This document shows, one piece after another, positions 11,450 through 24,000 of a DNA stretch of 64,000 nucleotides (its first letter is position 1; each line of letters begins with the position of its first letter). Source of the stretch: Chamaecyparis obtusa (taxonomy: Eukaryota > Streptophyta > Pinopsida > Cupressales > Cupressaceae); NCBI GenBank assembly GCA_027943335.1, contig BSBK01001879.1, positions 847,501 through 911,500 of the forward strand, in the 5' to 3' direction. The notes under the pieces were generated by a model. That model saw nothing but the letters and a program-made list of their open reading frames with translations. It had not been told where the DNA came from and did not search any database. The position numbers and the translations under genes are program-made.

Positions 11450-11790
11450 TATTAGAGTATAAGGTTATTTAACTTAATTAATTTAATCATATTGATTAAT
11501 TAATTAAGTCACCTTTTTTTCTTTTTTCACTTAAGCTAAATTTACGAAGCTTTAGTTTTCATTTAATAATTCTTTTATTTTATGCATGCATCCTTTAGGG
11601 TTTTCTATCTCCTTTATTAAGGATTGATCTCATTGTAATAACTCATTCTGATTAATTCAATTCTCGATTATTCCTTCATTCCAATTGTTTATGCACTTTC
11701 TTGTTTAAGGATTTCTCTTGTACATGATAGATTATTTGCATACAGGTGATTATTGGGCTCGTGAGAATTCACTATTTTTTAATTCTAACA
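11450..11790 (+). repeat. 5' LTR of the A1 copia element
   Basis: Matches 27,594-27,947 and 32,448-32,829. It begins TATTAGAGT (the usual TG has become TA in both 5' copies, so before the A duplication) and ends TTCTAACA. The preceding bases GTTAC equal the target duplication seen on both sides in A2. Confidence 0.78.
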
Positions 11791-11805
11791 TGGTATCAAA
11801 GCTCC
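11791..11805 (+). other. Primer-binding site, A1 copia
   Basis: TGGTATCAAAGCTCC directly after the LTR, complementary to the 3' end of initiator-methionine tRNA as in most plant copia elements. Confidence 0.8.
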
Positions 11806-12793
11806 AAACCTGACACTTCCTATTTGCCTTTTTGAGATTTTTCTTACAGCGAGTTTTTTTGTGAATCTTGGGGCAATTTGAATCTCACAATCAAATCCAT
11901 AAGGTTTGAGATAGTCAAGATTGTCTTTTATTTTGTTGAAATCAAACATACAGGGTCAATTTTATAAGGGTTTGAAGTTCTAGGGTTTTCTCTAGTTCAG
12001 AGGATACCTAAAAATTCAGAGTGCTTTGAGCCCAAATAGAACTTACCATTAGCTTCAAAAGGTCAATTTGACAAATTTTGATATTAAATTTGACCTATTT
12101 TAGTGACCACAGCATCTAGGGAAAAAATTGCCCCTAGTCTATAGTCATACAAACACAACTTTCAAAAAAAATCAGCGGATTTTGATTTTTAAATAAGGTT
12201 TTTTTTCAAGAAAAACTTAATTAGTTTCACAAAGTTTTTTATAAAACTTTTTAAAAAGTTGTGTACCTTTTCAAAAAAAATTGCATTCTTCTCGAAAAGT
12301 ATGCTAACAGTTGTAAGAAGGTACACCTACATGTGTAGGCTCTGACGCCAGTAGGACATTGGATAAAATTTGATAGTGGTCAACCCGTCAATCAGTTTGA
12401 CACTTTATCATAAAAAATAGCTTGTGCTTTTGTGCTCATATATTTTTCATATGAACTCAAAATTGAGCAAACAAGGTATTGTTGAAAAGATAATTCCAAG
12501 CTTGATCTAGTGGTGTAGGTTATTTTATCTGATTTTGCAATTTTTCAGGTTTTTTTTTCCAGTCAAAGTCAGAAGTTGTGTTTGGTCTTCTCGGGGGCAT
12601 AATTTGTGCATCCAGACTTCATTTTTTGAAAATGAATAAGCATTGGAAAGGTGTTTTAATGATCTTCATATTTTTCACCAAGTACACATAGATTAGACAT
12701 TAGTGTTTTTTTCTTTTTTTCACTTTCCTTCTTTCATATTTTTGCTAGGATTTGGGTTCTTGTATTGTGGGGGGTATTTTTCCTCTAGTTCAT

Positions 12794-14567
12794 ATGGCAG
12801 ACCCTTCCTCTATTGAGCATCTTACTCCACATAATTATAACACCTGGAAAGCACATATGACCTGCCTTCTCATGTCAAGGGGGTTATCGTCAAGTTTTGA
12901 TGAGGTTCAACCTCAATTGACTCACTCATTTGAGATGATGTAGCATAGGAACAAAATGGATGAGGTCGTGGGGATGATTTCCTTGAACATTTCAGATATT
13001 CTTTTGTTTCACCTCGAGGGTTGCACTACACCTTGGGACATGTGGACCAATTTTCATAATCTTTTTAGCACCATCAATCAGTTTAGGGCACTTCAGATTG
13101 AGGCATAGTTTACCTCTTTGGCACTTGATTCTTTCCATCTATTAGGGATTTCTTGATGTAATTCAAATCACTGCGATCATTGATGCATGGTTGTGGGAAG
13201 AAAAAAATAAACACAGAATTTATATACTTGATACTCTCTAAGCTTTGAGGGCAATTTTAGATGTTTCTTTTGATTTATACTTCACCATGGATGCTTTGGG
13301 TCAATGATTTTCCATGCCCACCTTTGAGATATTATGTAATTGGTTGACACGTGAGCAGTCCAAGCTCACATAGTTGGGCGCTCTTCCAAGATCACATAAC
13401 CAAGGATTGGTAGCTCAAACATCTCTAGGGAAGCAAGAGCAGAAACAAAAGTCACAAACCACAGAGCCTAAGAAGGATTCTAGTTCTCAGCACCCATCTG
13501 GCATGCCTTCTCCTAAGGGGGAAAATTAAAGACAGAAAAACCTAAGTGTGCTAATTGTAAAAAGCCCAATCATGATGAGTCTCATTGCTATGAAAAGAAG
13601 ATAGATGGATATGCAAATCAAGTTTCAAATTTGCAGGCTCTTTTTATGATGAGCAACATTGGTAGTCCTCCTACTTCTCACAGGTCTTCATCATCATCAT
13701 TCCAGACAAATGGATGAGACAGAGAAAAGGGTCATGCATTATGTGCAACTGTTGGTCCACACTCTTCTAGATGGCTACTGGATTTGGCTGCTTCACACCA
13801 TAGGGCATCTTCTCAGGATTTATTCTCTTATTTTGAGGCTTCTCCTACCCCACACATTTTGATGGGGAACAACACTATTATGATTGTGTGGGAAAGGTTC
13901 TATTTAAATTGATGACGATTCATTCAATAATGTACTATGTGTTCCATCTTTGTCCTCTAACTTTCTCTCTATCTATCAGATTACTCACAGTGGGACAAGG
14001 AAGATAGTTAAGTTCACACGAGATTCAATGCACATCAGAGACAGTAAGACAAGCAATATTGTTGCAATCGGGACAGTTGATCATTCTTCTCACTTGTACT
14101 CTTTCTCTTATTTTGGTCCACCATCTCCATCATCAAAGAATTGCTATCTTTCTTCATGAGAGCCTGTTGAGGTGAAGTCAGGTCACTTGAACTTATGTGG
14201 TGTTCCTAAGACTAGTGTTGTGACTTCTACACCTCCACCTCATGTTGAGTTTGCATATGTTCAGCAAGATTCCTCTTCAACTTTGCTTGATGTTGTAGCT
14301 CCATGCATTGAGCCACCTAGTGCAGTTGTTGAGGACATATCAGAGGACATCCATCTCCTCTCAGATGACAAATTCAATATATTTGTTATACCACCTTCAT
14401 TTGAGTTTCCATTACAGGATTCTCATGTGTTCTCTTTTGAGCATCATCTAGGCCTTCTAGTTTCATCTCACATTCAAGCGTTTCCTCTTGTTTGTCCATT
14501 ACCTTTGTTTCTTCCACATTGGAACCACATTGGTTTGATCATTGACATAGGAGTTCTATCATTCTAG
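12794..14567 (+). pseudogene. Copia gag and protease relic (A1)
   Basis: From ATGGCAGACCC at 12,794 the product starts with a copia Gag N-terminus (IEHLTPHNYNTWKAHM). It continues through Gag helices and a knuckle CxNCKKPNHDESHCYEK near 13,550, then the retroviral-type protease region (RWLLDSGASHHM is readable in A2; here it is damaged) and a downstream stretch ending near FEHHLGLL. Numerous stops and frameshifts break it. No integrase core, RT or RNase H follows, so the element depended on others even when young, or lost pol before the A duplication. Confidence 0.7.
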
Positions 14568-14939
14568 GGGTTTTGGAGTCTCAATCCTCTCATAAGGGGG
14601 TAGGTTGTACTTATGGTCTTGAGAGAGTCTCTTGAGACATTGCATTTGTACATTTTTTCCATCTCTTTTTGGAGAGGGATTTTTCCCTACTGGGTTTTCT
14701 CATTTTCTCCACTTCATAGAGATTTGGTTGTGATTTGGTACCTCATCAGGCCTTGTAACAATCACATATCATGTAACTTTTGTCAATACTCTGTAATTTG
14801 GAACAAAAGTAAGTAATTGTGTTGCCTTGCATGTACAAAGTTTTAGTTGGGGTTTTTTATGCTCACCAATTGATTTCTCTACACTTTTTGGGAATCATAT
14901 GGTATATGTAAATGCAATATAAATAATTATATAAAGATG

Positions 14940-15567
14940 ACAATCCAATTTCCCACTAGTAAAAATCTATCTAGTTTCTCTACTATGTTTAAGAAACCTT
15001 TGCGCCTATTAGTCCAAATAAACTCCCATGTCTTAAAGAAAATTTCAAGAATCCCATTGTCCATCACAAAATCACTAAAAAATTTCTATTTAGCATTTTC
15101 CCAACCCAAACCTCCTTTTTATCAAAAGGCCTGAGGATCGCATTAAAGTCACCAACAAGTATAAAGACCTTATCCTTCTCCCTTTGTGTAATTTCAAAAA
15201 AATAACACCACATGTCTTTGAGTCCCTCTGTAGTATTTGGCCCATAAACATTAATAAGATCAAATTTTTAATTTAGCTACTTAGATTGAACATGTACCCA
15301 CTACCACGATATGTCATAAAGAATCACCCTAATGTTGATAACCTTTGGTTTTCAAAGAACACCAATACCACCAGAAGCTCCCTAAGCTTCCACAATCGAA
15401 CACCTCCACCTATTGAACTAATTTCTAAAAGTCACAACCTCCTCACCACTTAACTTCAACTCTTGCAAAAGGACAATCTCTAGGCACATTTGATCAAGAC
15501 ATATTTTGATCAAATGAACCTTGTCAAGGGCATTATAGCCCTTGACATTCCATGAAAGGACCTTCAT
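14940..15567 (-). pseudogene. LINE ORF2, endonuclease domain only
   Basis: Starts MKVLSWNVKGYNALDK, the N-terminus of the apurinic-type endonuclease of plant L1 ORF2, then LLQELKLSG (with the catalytic Glu), INVYGPN and LVGDFNAILRP. After a frameshift come WTNRRKGFLNIVEKLDRFLL. Several TAG stops interrupt it. The reverse transcriptase is absent because the element is cut at 14,936. Confidence 0.72.
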
Positions 15568-15619
15568 TGTCCACTAGAAAAGGGATACCCTTTTCCCAAT
15601 CTCAATTTGGTTTGACCCG

Positions 15620-17498
15620 CTGCACACCCTGCCTTCTCTAGCTGATTTGTGACTAACAACCTACCATGCTTCTTCATTTCCCCTACTTTGCACTAATTTC
15701 TCCTTTTCGAGGATTGGGATAAGGACCTTTTTCCTACAATACCTATTTCTGAATCCAAGCCCAAATTAACCTCTCCATCCCAATCCTCATTGGTCATGAA
15801 CTTAAAATCATACTCGTCGCTTTCTCCTTTCATTGTAGCTTCCTCAAAGGCTTGTTCTAGATTCCAAGTCGGGTACATTGGAAAGTCCTTAAAAACTACC
15901 ATCTCAGTACCATCGCCATCTATACTTCCAACCCTTCTTAGTGGGATCATAGTGTTATTATCTTCCTTTCAAGAGCATTCTCCCAAAACAAGAACACTTG
16001 GGACCTGACAATGGTTGTAATCTTTGTCAAGGTCCACATCTGGGTGTTTTGATCTCTAAATAGGCTCAAACTTGGTAGTCGCATCTTGGAGTGGGAGTTT
16101 TTGAGGGGGAAGTAAGGCTTCTTGTGCTACCCCTTTGTATGAAAATAATGTGTCCTAGTCCTAAGAACCTTTTAGATGTACTGACCCACCTGAGAGTTTG
16201 TCCACGTCATGCTCTGTAAGTAATTGGTGGTCGAGAGTCAACTGATCAGCTACCAATACTGGCCCATTATCAACCCTTGTCTGACACAGTAAACCCTTTG
16301 AAGAATCATTCAAAAAAATTCTTTCTCTGGGAGGTCACCTTCATCCAAAAAAACCTCACTTCCTTTATGGCAAGTGGTACCATCAACTTCACAGTCATGT
16401 TTGCATTGATCATCAATAGCTCTCAAAAATTCTTAATCCTCTTTCCAAGCCTCCCCTTCTATTTCTACAATGAAGCTAGATAGGGTGTCTTTTTGTAAAC
16501 CCTTCCCTTTACCTTTTGCCAAGCATAATCCATTATGGTGGTCATAGTCTTTGCACTCTGAGCATGATTCAATAAACTCCTCAACTTTGATTTTTTGGTT
16601 CCATACCCCTTCCCTAGTGATAAGCTCTACCATTTCTGGTAGCAGGTGGATAGCCTACCACATAATGCAAATACGGGCATACATGTCGTACTCCTTCATT
16701 TCTACTACTTCATCCACTTTGATAAACTTTCCCAATTTATTTCCAATGAGGCTTACAGTTTCCTTATTCCAATACTAGTGGCAGATTATACAATTGAATC
16801 CATAGTGGTACTTCATCCATCTTTTTCATTTTGCATTGAAGTTTGGAACCCAATCTTTAATGTAAAACCATTTACCATCCATCATAAATGGGCCACTACT
16901 CATGATCCAATCCTTATCTTTACTACTAGAAAAAATAACTAAGTAGATGTCATTGGGGAGTATTTTGATGTCAACAACCTCCCCCCAATGTCTATCACAC
17001 CAATCCCTATTTTTTTTAAAGATCGGTTAGGGTCCACTCCATTTAAGGAAAAAACCCCCACTTTTAAGACATTCACAAACTCATTCCAACCATTTTTATC
17101 AACAAGGACCTTAACAACAGTCGTGTGTTCAATAATAGGACTTGCCTCCAGGTGATGTTGGGTCACCACCTTCTCCTTTGGATGCTAGAACTTTTGTTCA
17201 AGATTCTTAAAGAAAATTGGTTTGTGAATCTGAATATTGGCATAACCCCATCGATTCTTGAGAGATTGTTCATTGTGATCCATCTCACGAACCTAAAAAT
17301 CCTACATCAGACTTGTCAGAGCCTTCCATGCTTGAAAATAATTAGCTTGATCGAAAAATATTTCATTATTCATGGTTTGTTCCTTACCACTACCACCTTT
17401 ATGGTGATTAAAACCATTTTGAGATCTCCTATTAAAGGGCAAGCCCCGGTAAGCATTCCCATTGTAACTCAAACCTGCACATCTATGAAACCTTAGCC
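15620..17498 (-). pseudogene. LINE ORF1 relic
   Basis: Starts at an ATG near 17,498 and is broken by frameshifts and stops. Recognisable pieces in order are an N-terminal region (VVKVLVDKNGWNEFVNVL), a DUF4283-like motif (PLWIQLYNLPL), a Cys/His knuckle-like stretch (CSECKDYDHHNGLC) and an acidic tail (EYDFKFMTNEDWDGEVNLGL). The order fits plant L1 ORF1. Confidence 0.62.
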
Positions 17499-19311
17499 AT
17501 GGTCACCGCTCTCACTCTGTCATTTCCTCCCTTCCAACCACAATACCCTAATACAACTGTGGTTTTAATTATTGTTTAAAAAAATTTGAAGGAGATTTTT
17601 ATTTAATGGTCTTTCCACCTTTTTTGACTAACCATGATTCGAGTATCCTCATGCCATTATTTTTCTTTATACTTGCTTTTTGAATATATTTGTGCACTTG
17701 TCATAAGGACGACATTAAAATTGAAGGAGAAAGAACATTGGAGTGCTATTAAGTTTGCATTATTTGATTTTACTTTTTATGTTATTGTTTATGAAAATTT
17801 TGTTGAGTTTGCATGATTTGATTTTACATTTTTATCTTATTGTTTATGAAAATTATGTTTAAACACTTCGTTGAATTATTAGTGTTGTTTTGAATATGTT
17901 ATGAGGCTTTCGTGGTTGATCTTTTCATATTCACATGTTAATGATTTTTCCTAATTACACTTTCTATTATTCAATTCCCTTTTGTCATCTACTTTACATT
18001 AGTGGACTAAAATTAATTACTCCACTAATCACTCACTTACACATTCTTAATCATAGTCGAATCTCCAAAAATTCCCCACCTACTCCAAGGTGTACAATAA
18101 CATACACAAGGCATGAGCCTTCATACATGTGGCATGGCTTTGGTAACATATCACATAGTTCAAAGGACTTACCCATACCTCAAGACTACTCTCAAGGATC
18201 CATTTTCTATCTTGTCTTTCCACTTTCTCTAAGATTATATCTGGCATTTATTTCCCTTCAATACATCTACTCATCAGCTCCATGAGCCAAAAGAGAACAT
18301 ATTTCCTCCTTTTATCTTTTGAATGGTTTCAAAAAATTTGAGCCCTTAATATCTAAAATTAATCCTAGGCATCCATACCATTGGCTAAATATCTATAAAT
18401 GAGATGTCATTATAATATTTTTTAATATGAGCATCCTCATATACAATGTTATGATACTAGTGAAGGCACTTGCATAGCGCCAAACTCATCATCCTTGAGT
18501 ACAACTACAATGGATTGGTGCACTGAGGGTTGGTATCGGTGAAGGTTCATATTGGTGAGTATATGATATGTTTCTATCAATGTTTTGCTAATCCTTTCGT
18601 TTAACTTGAATGTTGTATTTATTTTGGGTATAAGAGGTTAAGTCATTTGGATTATTCTCCTAGGATAGAAATTTGTGTGTACACAACTATAAAATCTATT
18701 GATGTAAGACTTAATGATGGTATTATGAATGGAGATGATTTATCAGATGAAAAATTAGTGTCCTAAATGAAGAATTCAAGCATATCCATTGCAATGAACT
18801 ATATCATTTTGCAAAGTATAATAATTTAGGTAGAAAATACTTATCCATAGATAACAACTTAACATTTATTTTCCAATTGAGATTTATTTTCCATGCTTAG
18901 GGATTACATGGGGTTTAGAATATTTAACTTGGTGGAATTATAAATATAGGGGTATTTTACTCTTGGGTTTAACCAATAGAAAAAAATTTATCTATTATGA
19001 TTAATGAAATAAAATATAGACTGAGTATTATACTTATAGTGTACACAATACTAAAATTGCTAATCCATTATTAACTTATCTTAACAACTAGAAAGTAAAA
19101 ATTGGAACGTAGAATTTATCTTAAATTTTAAACATGACTATCTTCGATTTATCAACCAAAATCAATCTAAACGCACAAACTCTACATCTCCTTTGTAAAG
19201 AAATGTCTCTCCTAGAGACCTTTCAGTTTCCATGACTGATTCTTGAAAAGATTAAAAAAATACAATAGAAGGCGCTTTATTTTTATGTGAATAATTTAAT
19301 TCCCCAATGAA

Positions 19312-19800
19312 TTAAAATATTAACAATAAAAAATTAATAATAAAATAAGATATATCGATGTGAATTCCACCATATCTTCTTTCATAATCAGGCATTTTGC
19401 TAATTCTAGTTGATATATAGTTCTTCTCGTATTCTTCATATTTAAGCATTTCATGTTTCTCTTCACTGTTAGACATGTCTAAAACTTTCTCTTGTAGAAG
19501 ATTGGTGTTGATAATGGCAATATTCATCATTTCCATTTGGAAATTTGTGTGAGGAATAGTAAAGTCCATTGCTTCTCCAATTTTCTATTTCTTTGTCATA
19601 TTTATCTTCTTCACTACTCAATTTTTCTCCCATATCCATATAATTAGCATATTTTCTTGGATTAAGTGTTATTTGGGGACATGTTCCCAGCATAATTTGA
19701 CCTATCCTAGAAATTGGAATGTCCCAAAAATTCAGAAACTCAAAAATGTATCCCCTAACTGTCTTGTATTTAATGTTTGAGATTTCATGATTTGTTTGAT
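19312..19800 (-). other. Conserved stretch of unknown nature in B1, counterpart in B2
   Basis: Two overlapping minus-strand frames (one beginning MLGTCPQITLNPRKYANY, one MDFTIPHTNFQMEMMNIA) are open in both B copies (counterpart 23,302-23,803). Differences between copies change residues in both frames without an obvious synonymous bias, so coding is not shown. It lies downstream of the BMS1-like fragment and could be part of the same dead locus. Not recognised. Confidence 0.3.
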
Positions 19801-19898
19801 TTCGACTCTCATGTGAATTCTGAATTTAACACAAACATTATATGTTAAGGGTGCATAATGCATATAAACATATTTTATCCATATTTATATATGAATAT

Positions 19899-20538
19899 TT
19901 AAAATTTATCTATATATTTAAAAGTTTCCATATTTTTTATACAGTTTTTGACTTTATTGTCCCCTCCAAATTCTAAAATGACAAAAAAAAAAAAAAAAAC
20001 ATCTATCCTAGAAACCTGTTTCCTCCCCCCCCCCCCCCCCCCATCCCCCAATCCTGAAAATTTGGGATAACATAGCTTGGATTTCCTCAAAAAAGTTGTA
20101 TAAATCTCTGCTTCAGCTTTACATTGATAGAATACTTTGTATTCTAAAGTTTTTTCTTTAAGGACTTCACCCACATCAAGAGCCTTTCCTTGTTTTGCTT
20201 ATGTTGTTCCATTATCATCTTTTGTTTGGAAAATCATACAGGAGATTACCAAGATCTGACATTGGTGCATAAAAGAGTTTCTCTTTCTGACGCAGTCCCT
20301 TCTTCTTTGTTTCTAAGGGAAGAGGGCATAGATCACATAAACTAGCAACACCAGCCAAATGATGATCCCCAACTCTTGCAATATCTACATGTGTTCCTTT
20401 CTTCAGATTGCAACAACACAAGTAATAATAAACTGTAACATTTCGATCACATTTTTGGTCTTCTTGTACACACTCTAGAGGAGTGACACCCTCAAAACAA
20501 TCCACCAATATGTATGGATGAGAAGTTCTCCATGACAA
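19899..20538 (-). pseudogene. BMS1-like ribosome-biogenesis GTPase fragment (B1)
   Basis: The minus strand encodes a piece resembling plant BMS1, the nucleolar GTPase of 40S ribosome assembly, in its central AARP2CN-type region. It reads SWRTSHPYILVDCFEGVTP, then QKCDRNVTVYYYL, NLKKGTHVDIARVGDHHLAG, and KKKGLRQKEKLFYAPMSDLG ending LLYD. Family-typical glycines are replaced by Cys (YLCCC where BMS1 has a YLRGC-like stretch). The frame is lost after LLYD, and only about 110 codons of a protein of more than 1,000 residues are present. The name rests on memory of the family, not on a search. Confidence 0.62.
19983..20042. repeat. Homopolymer pair: A17 and C18
   Basis: A run of 17 A (19,983-19,999) and a run of 18 C (20,025-20,042). 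In B2 the same place holds (CAA) units and CATCCC/CATCCCC units, so both tracts changed after duplication. The G-strand could form a quadruplex. Confidence 0.85.
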
Positions 20539-20556
20539 GGGATGAAACTTTACGAT

Positions 20557-21088
20557 CCCTTCGCGTCTGTGGTGGCCTCCCCTTGTGTTGGGGTTGATTA
20601 TGCTCCTTCTGGCTCTCCTATAGGGTTAGCTTATGGGTCTACTTGTGCTGGCCCTTCTACTAGAGTTTCCCTTTTCCCTGGCCCTAGTTCTCAGTCAGTT
20701 GTCTCTGGATAGTGTGCTTCCCCCTCTGGGGGTTTTTCTTCTCTAGGTTTGGATTCGCTGGATTGGCATAATGATGTTGCTAAGGTTGAAGGGTGGATCA
20801 AGGTTAAAGGAAAATAATCCAAGAGATCTTTGCCTTCTTTTGATATGACCCTTCGTTCCCATCAGACGAGGGCCAAAGGAAAATCCTAAATTCTTGGGGT
20901 TTTCTTTTAGCTGGGATTTCTTGGGGCCTCGCTTGAGCTATTTGTTCTAGGTTGTGGGAGTCTATTGGAAAAACCCATTTTTAGGTCTTCACTTGTTTCA
21001 TCTTTGTGGACTGTATCTACCTATCTTTTGTGACCTTCTTGTTCAGGGTTTCAAGTCCCTTCAAAACTTGTTTTCCTTAATATCAAAA
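20557..21088 (+). mobile_element. LINE 3' fragment, ORF1 end joined to 3' tail
   Basis: Plus-strand sequence encodes an ORF1 C-terminus (EGWIKVKGK, then RSLPSFDMTLRSHQTRAKGKS), the same ending as in the 9.4-kb LINE. It is followed directly by an untranslated tail ending TTTCAAGTCCCTTCAAAACTTG and a short A-rich end. No ORF2 is present. It sits exactly between B1 and B2. More GC-rich than its surroundings. Confidence 0.65.
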
Positions 21089-24000
21089 ACAAGGACCTTA
21101 ATAACAGTCGTGTGTTCAATAATAGGGTTTTCCTCCAGGTGATGTTGGGTCACCACCTTCTCCTTTGGACACCAGAACTTTTCTTCGAGATTCTTAAAGA
21201 AAATTGGTTAGTGAATCTGGATATTGGCATAACCCCATCGATTCTTGAGAGGTTGTTCATTGTGATCCATCTCACGAACTTGAAAATCCTACCTCAGACT
21301 TGTCGGAGCCTTCCATGCTTGAAAACAATTAGCTTGATCAGAAAATCTTCCATTATTCATGGTTCGTTCCTTGACCACTACCACCTTTATGGTGATTAAA
21401 ACCATTTTGAGATCTCCTGTTAAAGGGACAGCCCCAGTAAACTTTCCCATTGTAACTCAGACCTGCACATCTATGAAACCTTATCTATGGTCACCGCTCT
21501 CACTCCGCCATTTCCTCCCTTCCAACCACAATACCCAAATACAACTGTGATTTTAATTATTGTTTAAAATTATTTGAAGGAGATTTTTATTTAATGGTCT
21601 TTCCTCCTTTTTTGACTAACCATGATTTGAGTATCCTCGTGCCATTATTTTTCTTTATACTTTCTTTTCAAATATATTAGTGCTCTTGTCATAAGGATGA
21701 CATTAAAATTGAAGGAAAAAGAAGAACAATGAGTGCTATTGAGTTTACATTATTTGATTTTACATTTTTATGTTATTGTTTATGCAAATTTTGTTAAGTT
21801 TCCATGATTTGATTTTACATTTTTATCTTATTCTTTATGAAAATTTTGTTTAAACGCTTCGTTGAATTATTAGTGTTATTTTGAATATGTTATGAGGCTT
21901 TCGTGGTTGAGCTTTTCATATTCACATGTTAATGATTTTTCCTAATTACACTTTCGATTATTCAATTCCCTTTTGTCATCTACTTTACATTAGTGGACTA
22001 AAATTAATCATTCCACTAATCACTCGCTCACACATTCCTAATCATAGTCAAATCTCCAAAAATTCCCCACCTATTCCAAGGTGTACAATGACATACACAA
22101 GGCATGAGCCTTTATACATGTGGCATGGATTTGGTAACATATCACATAGTTCAAAGGACTTACCCATACCTCAAGAGTACTCTCAAGGATCCATTTTCTA
22201 TCTTGTCTTTCCACTTTCTCTAAGAGTATATCTGACATTTATTTCCCTTCAATACATCTACTCATCAACTCCACGAGCCAAAAGAGAACATATTTCCTCC
22301 TTCTATCTTTTCAATGGTTTCAAAAAAATTGAGCCCTTAATATCTAAAATTAATCCTAGGCATCCATACCATTGGCCGAATATCTATAAATGAGATGCCA
22401 TTATAATATTTTTTAATAAGCATCCTCCTATACAATGTTATGATACTAGTGAAGGCACTTGCATAGCACCAAACTCGTCATCCTTGAGCACAACTACAAT
22501 GGCTTGGTGCACTAAGGGTTGGTATCGGTGAAAGTTCGTATTGGTGAGTATATGATATGTTTCTATCAATTTTTTGCTAATCCTTTCGTTTAGCTAGAAT
22601 GTTGTATTTGTTTTGGGTATAAGAAGTTAAGTTGTTTGGATTATTCTCCTAGGCTCAAAATTTGTGTGTACACAACTATAAAATCTATTGATGTAAGACT
22701 TAATGATGGTATTATGAATGGAGGTGATTTATCATATGAAAAATTAGTGTCCTGAATGAATAATTCAAGCATATCCATTGCAATGAACTGTATCATTTTG
22801 CAAATTATAATAATTTAGGTAGAAAATACTTATCCATAGATAACAACTTAACATTTATTTTCCAAGTGAGATTTATTTTCCATGTTTAGGGATTACATGG
22901 GGTTTAGAATATTTAACTTGGTGGAATTATTAATATAGGGGTATTTTACTCTTGGGTTTAACCAAGAGAAAAAAATTTATCTATTATGATTAATGAGATA
23001 AAATATAGATTGAGTATTATACTTGTAGTCTACACAATACTAAAATTGCTAATCAATTATTAACTTACCTTAACAACTAGAAAGTAAAAATTTGGAACTT
23101 AGAATTCATCTTAAATTTTAAACATGACTATCTTCAGTTTATCAACCAAAATCAATCTAAACACACAAAATCTACATCTCCTTTGTAAAGAAATGTCTCT
23201 CCCAGAGACCTTTCAGTTCCCATGACTGATTCTTGAAAAGATTAAAAAAATACAATATAAGGCACTTTATTTTTATGTGAATAATTTAATTCCCCAATGA
23301 ATTAAAATATTAACAATGCAAACTTAATAATAAAATAAGATATATCGACATGAATTCCACCATGTCTTCTTTCATAATCAGGCATTCTGCTAATTCTAGT
23401 TGATATATAGTTCTTCTCGTATTCTTCATATTTAAGCATTTCATGTTTCTCTTCACTATTAGACATGTCTGAAACTTTCTCTTCTAGAAGATTGGTGCTG
23501 ATAATGGCAATATCCATCATTTCCATTTGGCAATTTGTGTGAGGAATAGTAAAGTCCATTGCTTCTCCTATTTTCTATTTCTTTGTCACTTTTCTCTTCT
23601 TCACTACTCAATTGTTCTCCCATAACCATATAATTAGCATATTTTCTTGGATTAAGTGTTATTTGGGGACATGTTTCCAACATAATTTGACCCATCCTAG
23701 AAATTGGAACGTCCCAAAAACTTAGAAACTCAAAAATGTGTCCCCTAACTTTCTTGTAGTTTAATGTTTGGGATTTGATGATTTGTTTGACTTTGACTCT
23801 CATGTGATTTCTGAATTTAAATTATTTAACACAAACATTATATGTTAAGGCTCCATAATGCATATAAACATGTTTTATCCATGTTTATATATAAATATTT
23901 AAAATTTATCTATATATTTAAAAGTTTTCGTATTTTTATACAATTGTCCCCTTTATTGTCCCCTCCACTTTCTAAAATGACAACAACAACAACAAAAACT

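Larger units (their letters stand above)
11450..14756 (+). mobile_element. Copia-type element in A1, 3' LTR lost
   Basis: A 5' LTR (11,450-11,790, ending TTCTAACA) is followed by a TGGTATCAAAGC primer site, a leader of about 990 bp, and a gag-protease relic. Integrase, reverse transcriptase and RNase H are missing, as in A2. Relative to A2 the stretch from the purine tract through the 3' LTR is deleted: CAGGCCTTGT at about 14,755 joins directly to the flank. So A1 has one LTR and A2 has two. Confidence 0.78.
6840..14935. repeat. Large repeat unit A, copy 1 (A1)
   Basis: This stretch matches 25,583-33,165 (A2) collinearly at high identity once later insertions are removed. Shared landmarks are the CAAGTGCATTC start, a tandem-repeat block (8,640-9,388 continuing at 11,271), the copia LTR and primer site (11,450-11,805), the gag-protease relic, and an end near AATTATATAAAGA. 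Private to A1 are the GC-rich insert near 7,446-8,040, the LINE at 9,406-11,253 and the loss of the copia 3' LTR near 14,756. The 6,840-7,445 part shows no gene I recognise; the same holds for 8,041-8,620. Confidence 0.8.
14936..17535 (-). mobile_element. L1-type LINE fragment: ORF1 and the endonuclease part of ORF2
   Basis: On the minus strand a leader near 17,535 is followed by a broken ORF1 (about 17,498 to 15,620) and the N-terminal endonuclease of ORF2 (15,567 down to 14,940). The element stops abruptly inside the endonuclease, where A1 sequence begins. LINEs usually lose their 5' end; loss of the 3' end here means the junction arose by rearrangement rather than simple insertion. The 5' 430 bp (17,101-17,535) belong to repeat B1 and recur in B2. 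Confidence 0.72.
17101..20556. repeat. Repeat unit B, copy 1 (B1)
   Basis: Direct repeat of 21,089-24,502 at high identity over about 3.4 kb; start-to-start spacing is 3,988 bp. It begins inside the LINE ORF1 (AACAAGGACCTTAA...AGTCGTG), continues through non-coding AT-rich sequence (17,540-19,300), a conserved but unrecognised stretch (19,312-19,800), homopolymer tracts, and the BMS1-like pseudogene fragment. B1 and B2 are separated by a LINE fragment. Apart from these I see no gene in 17,540-19,300. Confidence 0.85.

Noticed and set aside
14613..14816. Open frame MVLRESLETLHLYIF... and its A2 counterpart
   Set aside because: It lies between the copia gag-protease tail and the 3' end, is broken differently in A2 and has no recognisable domain.
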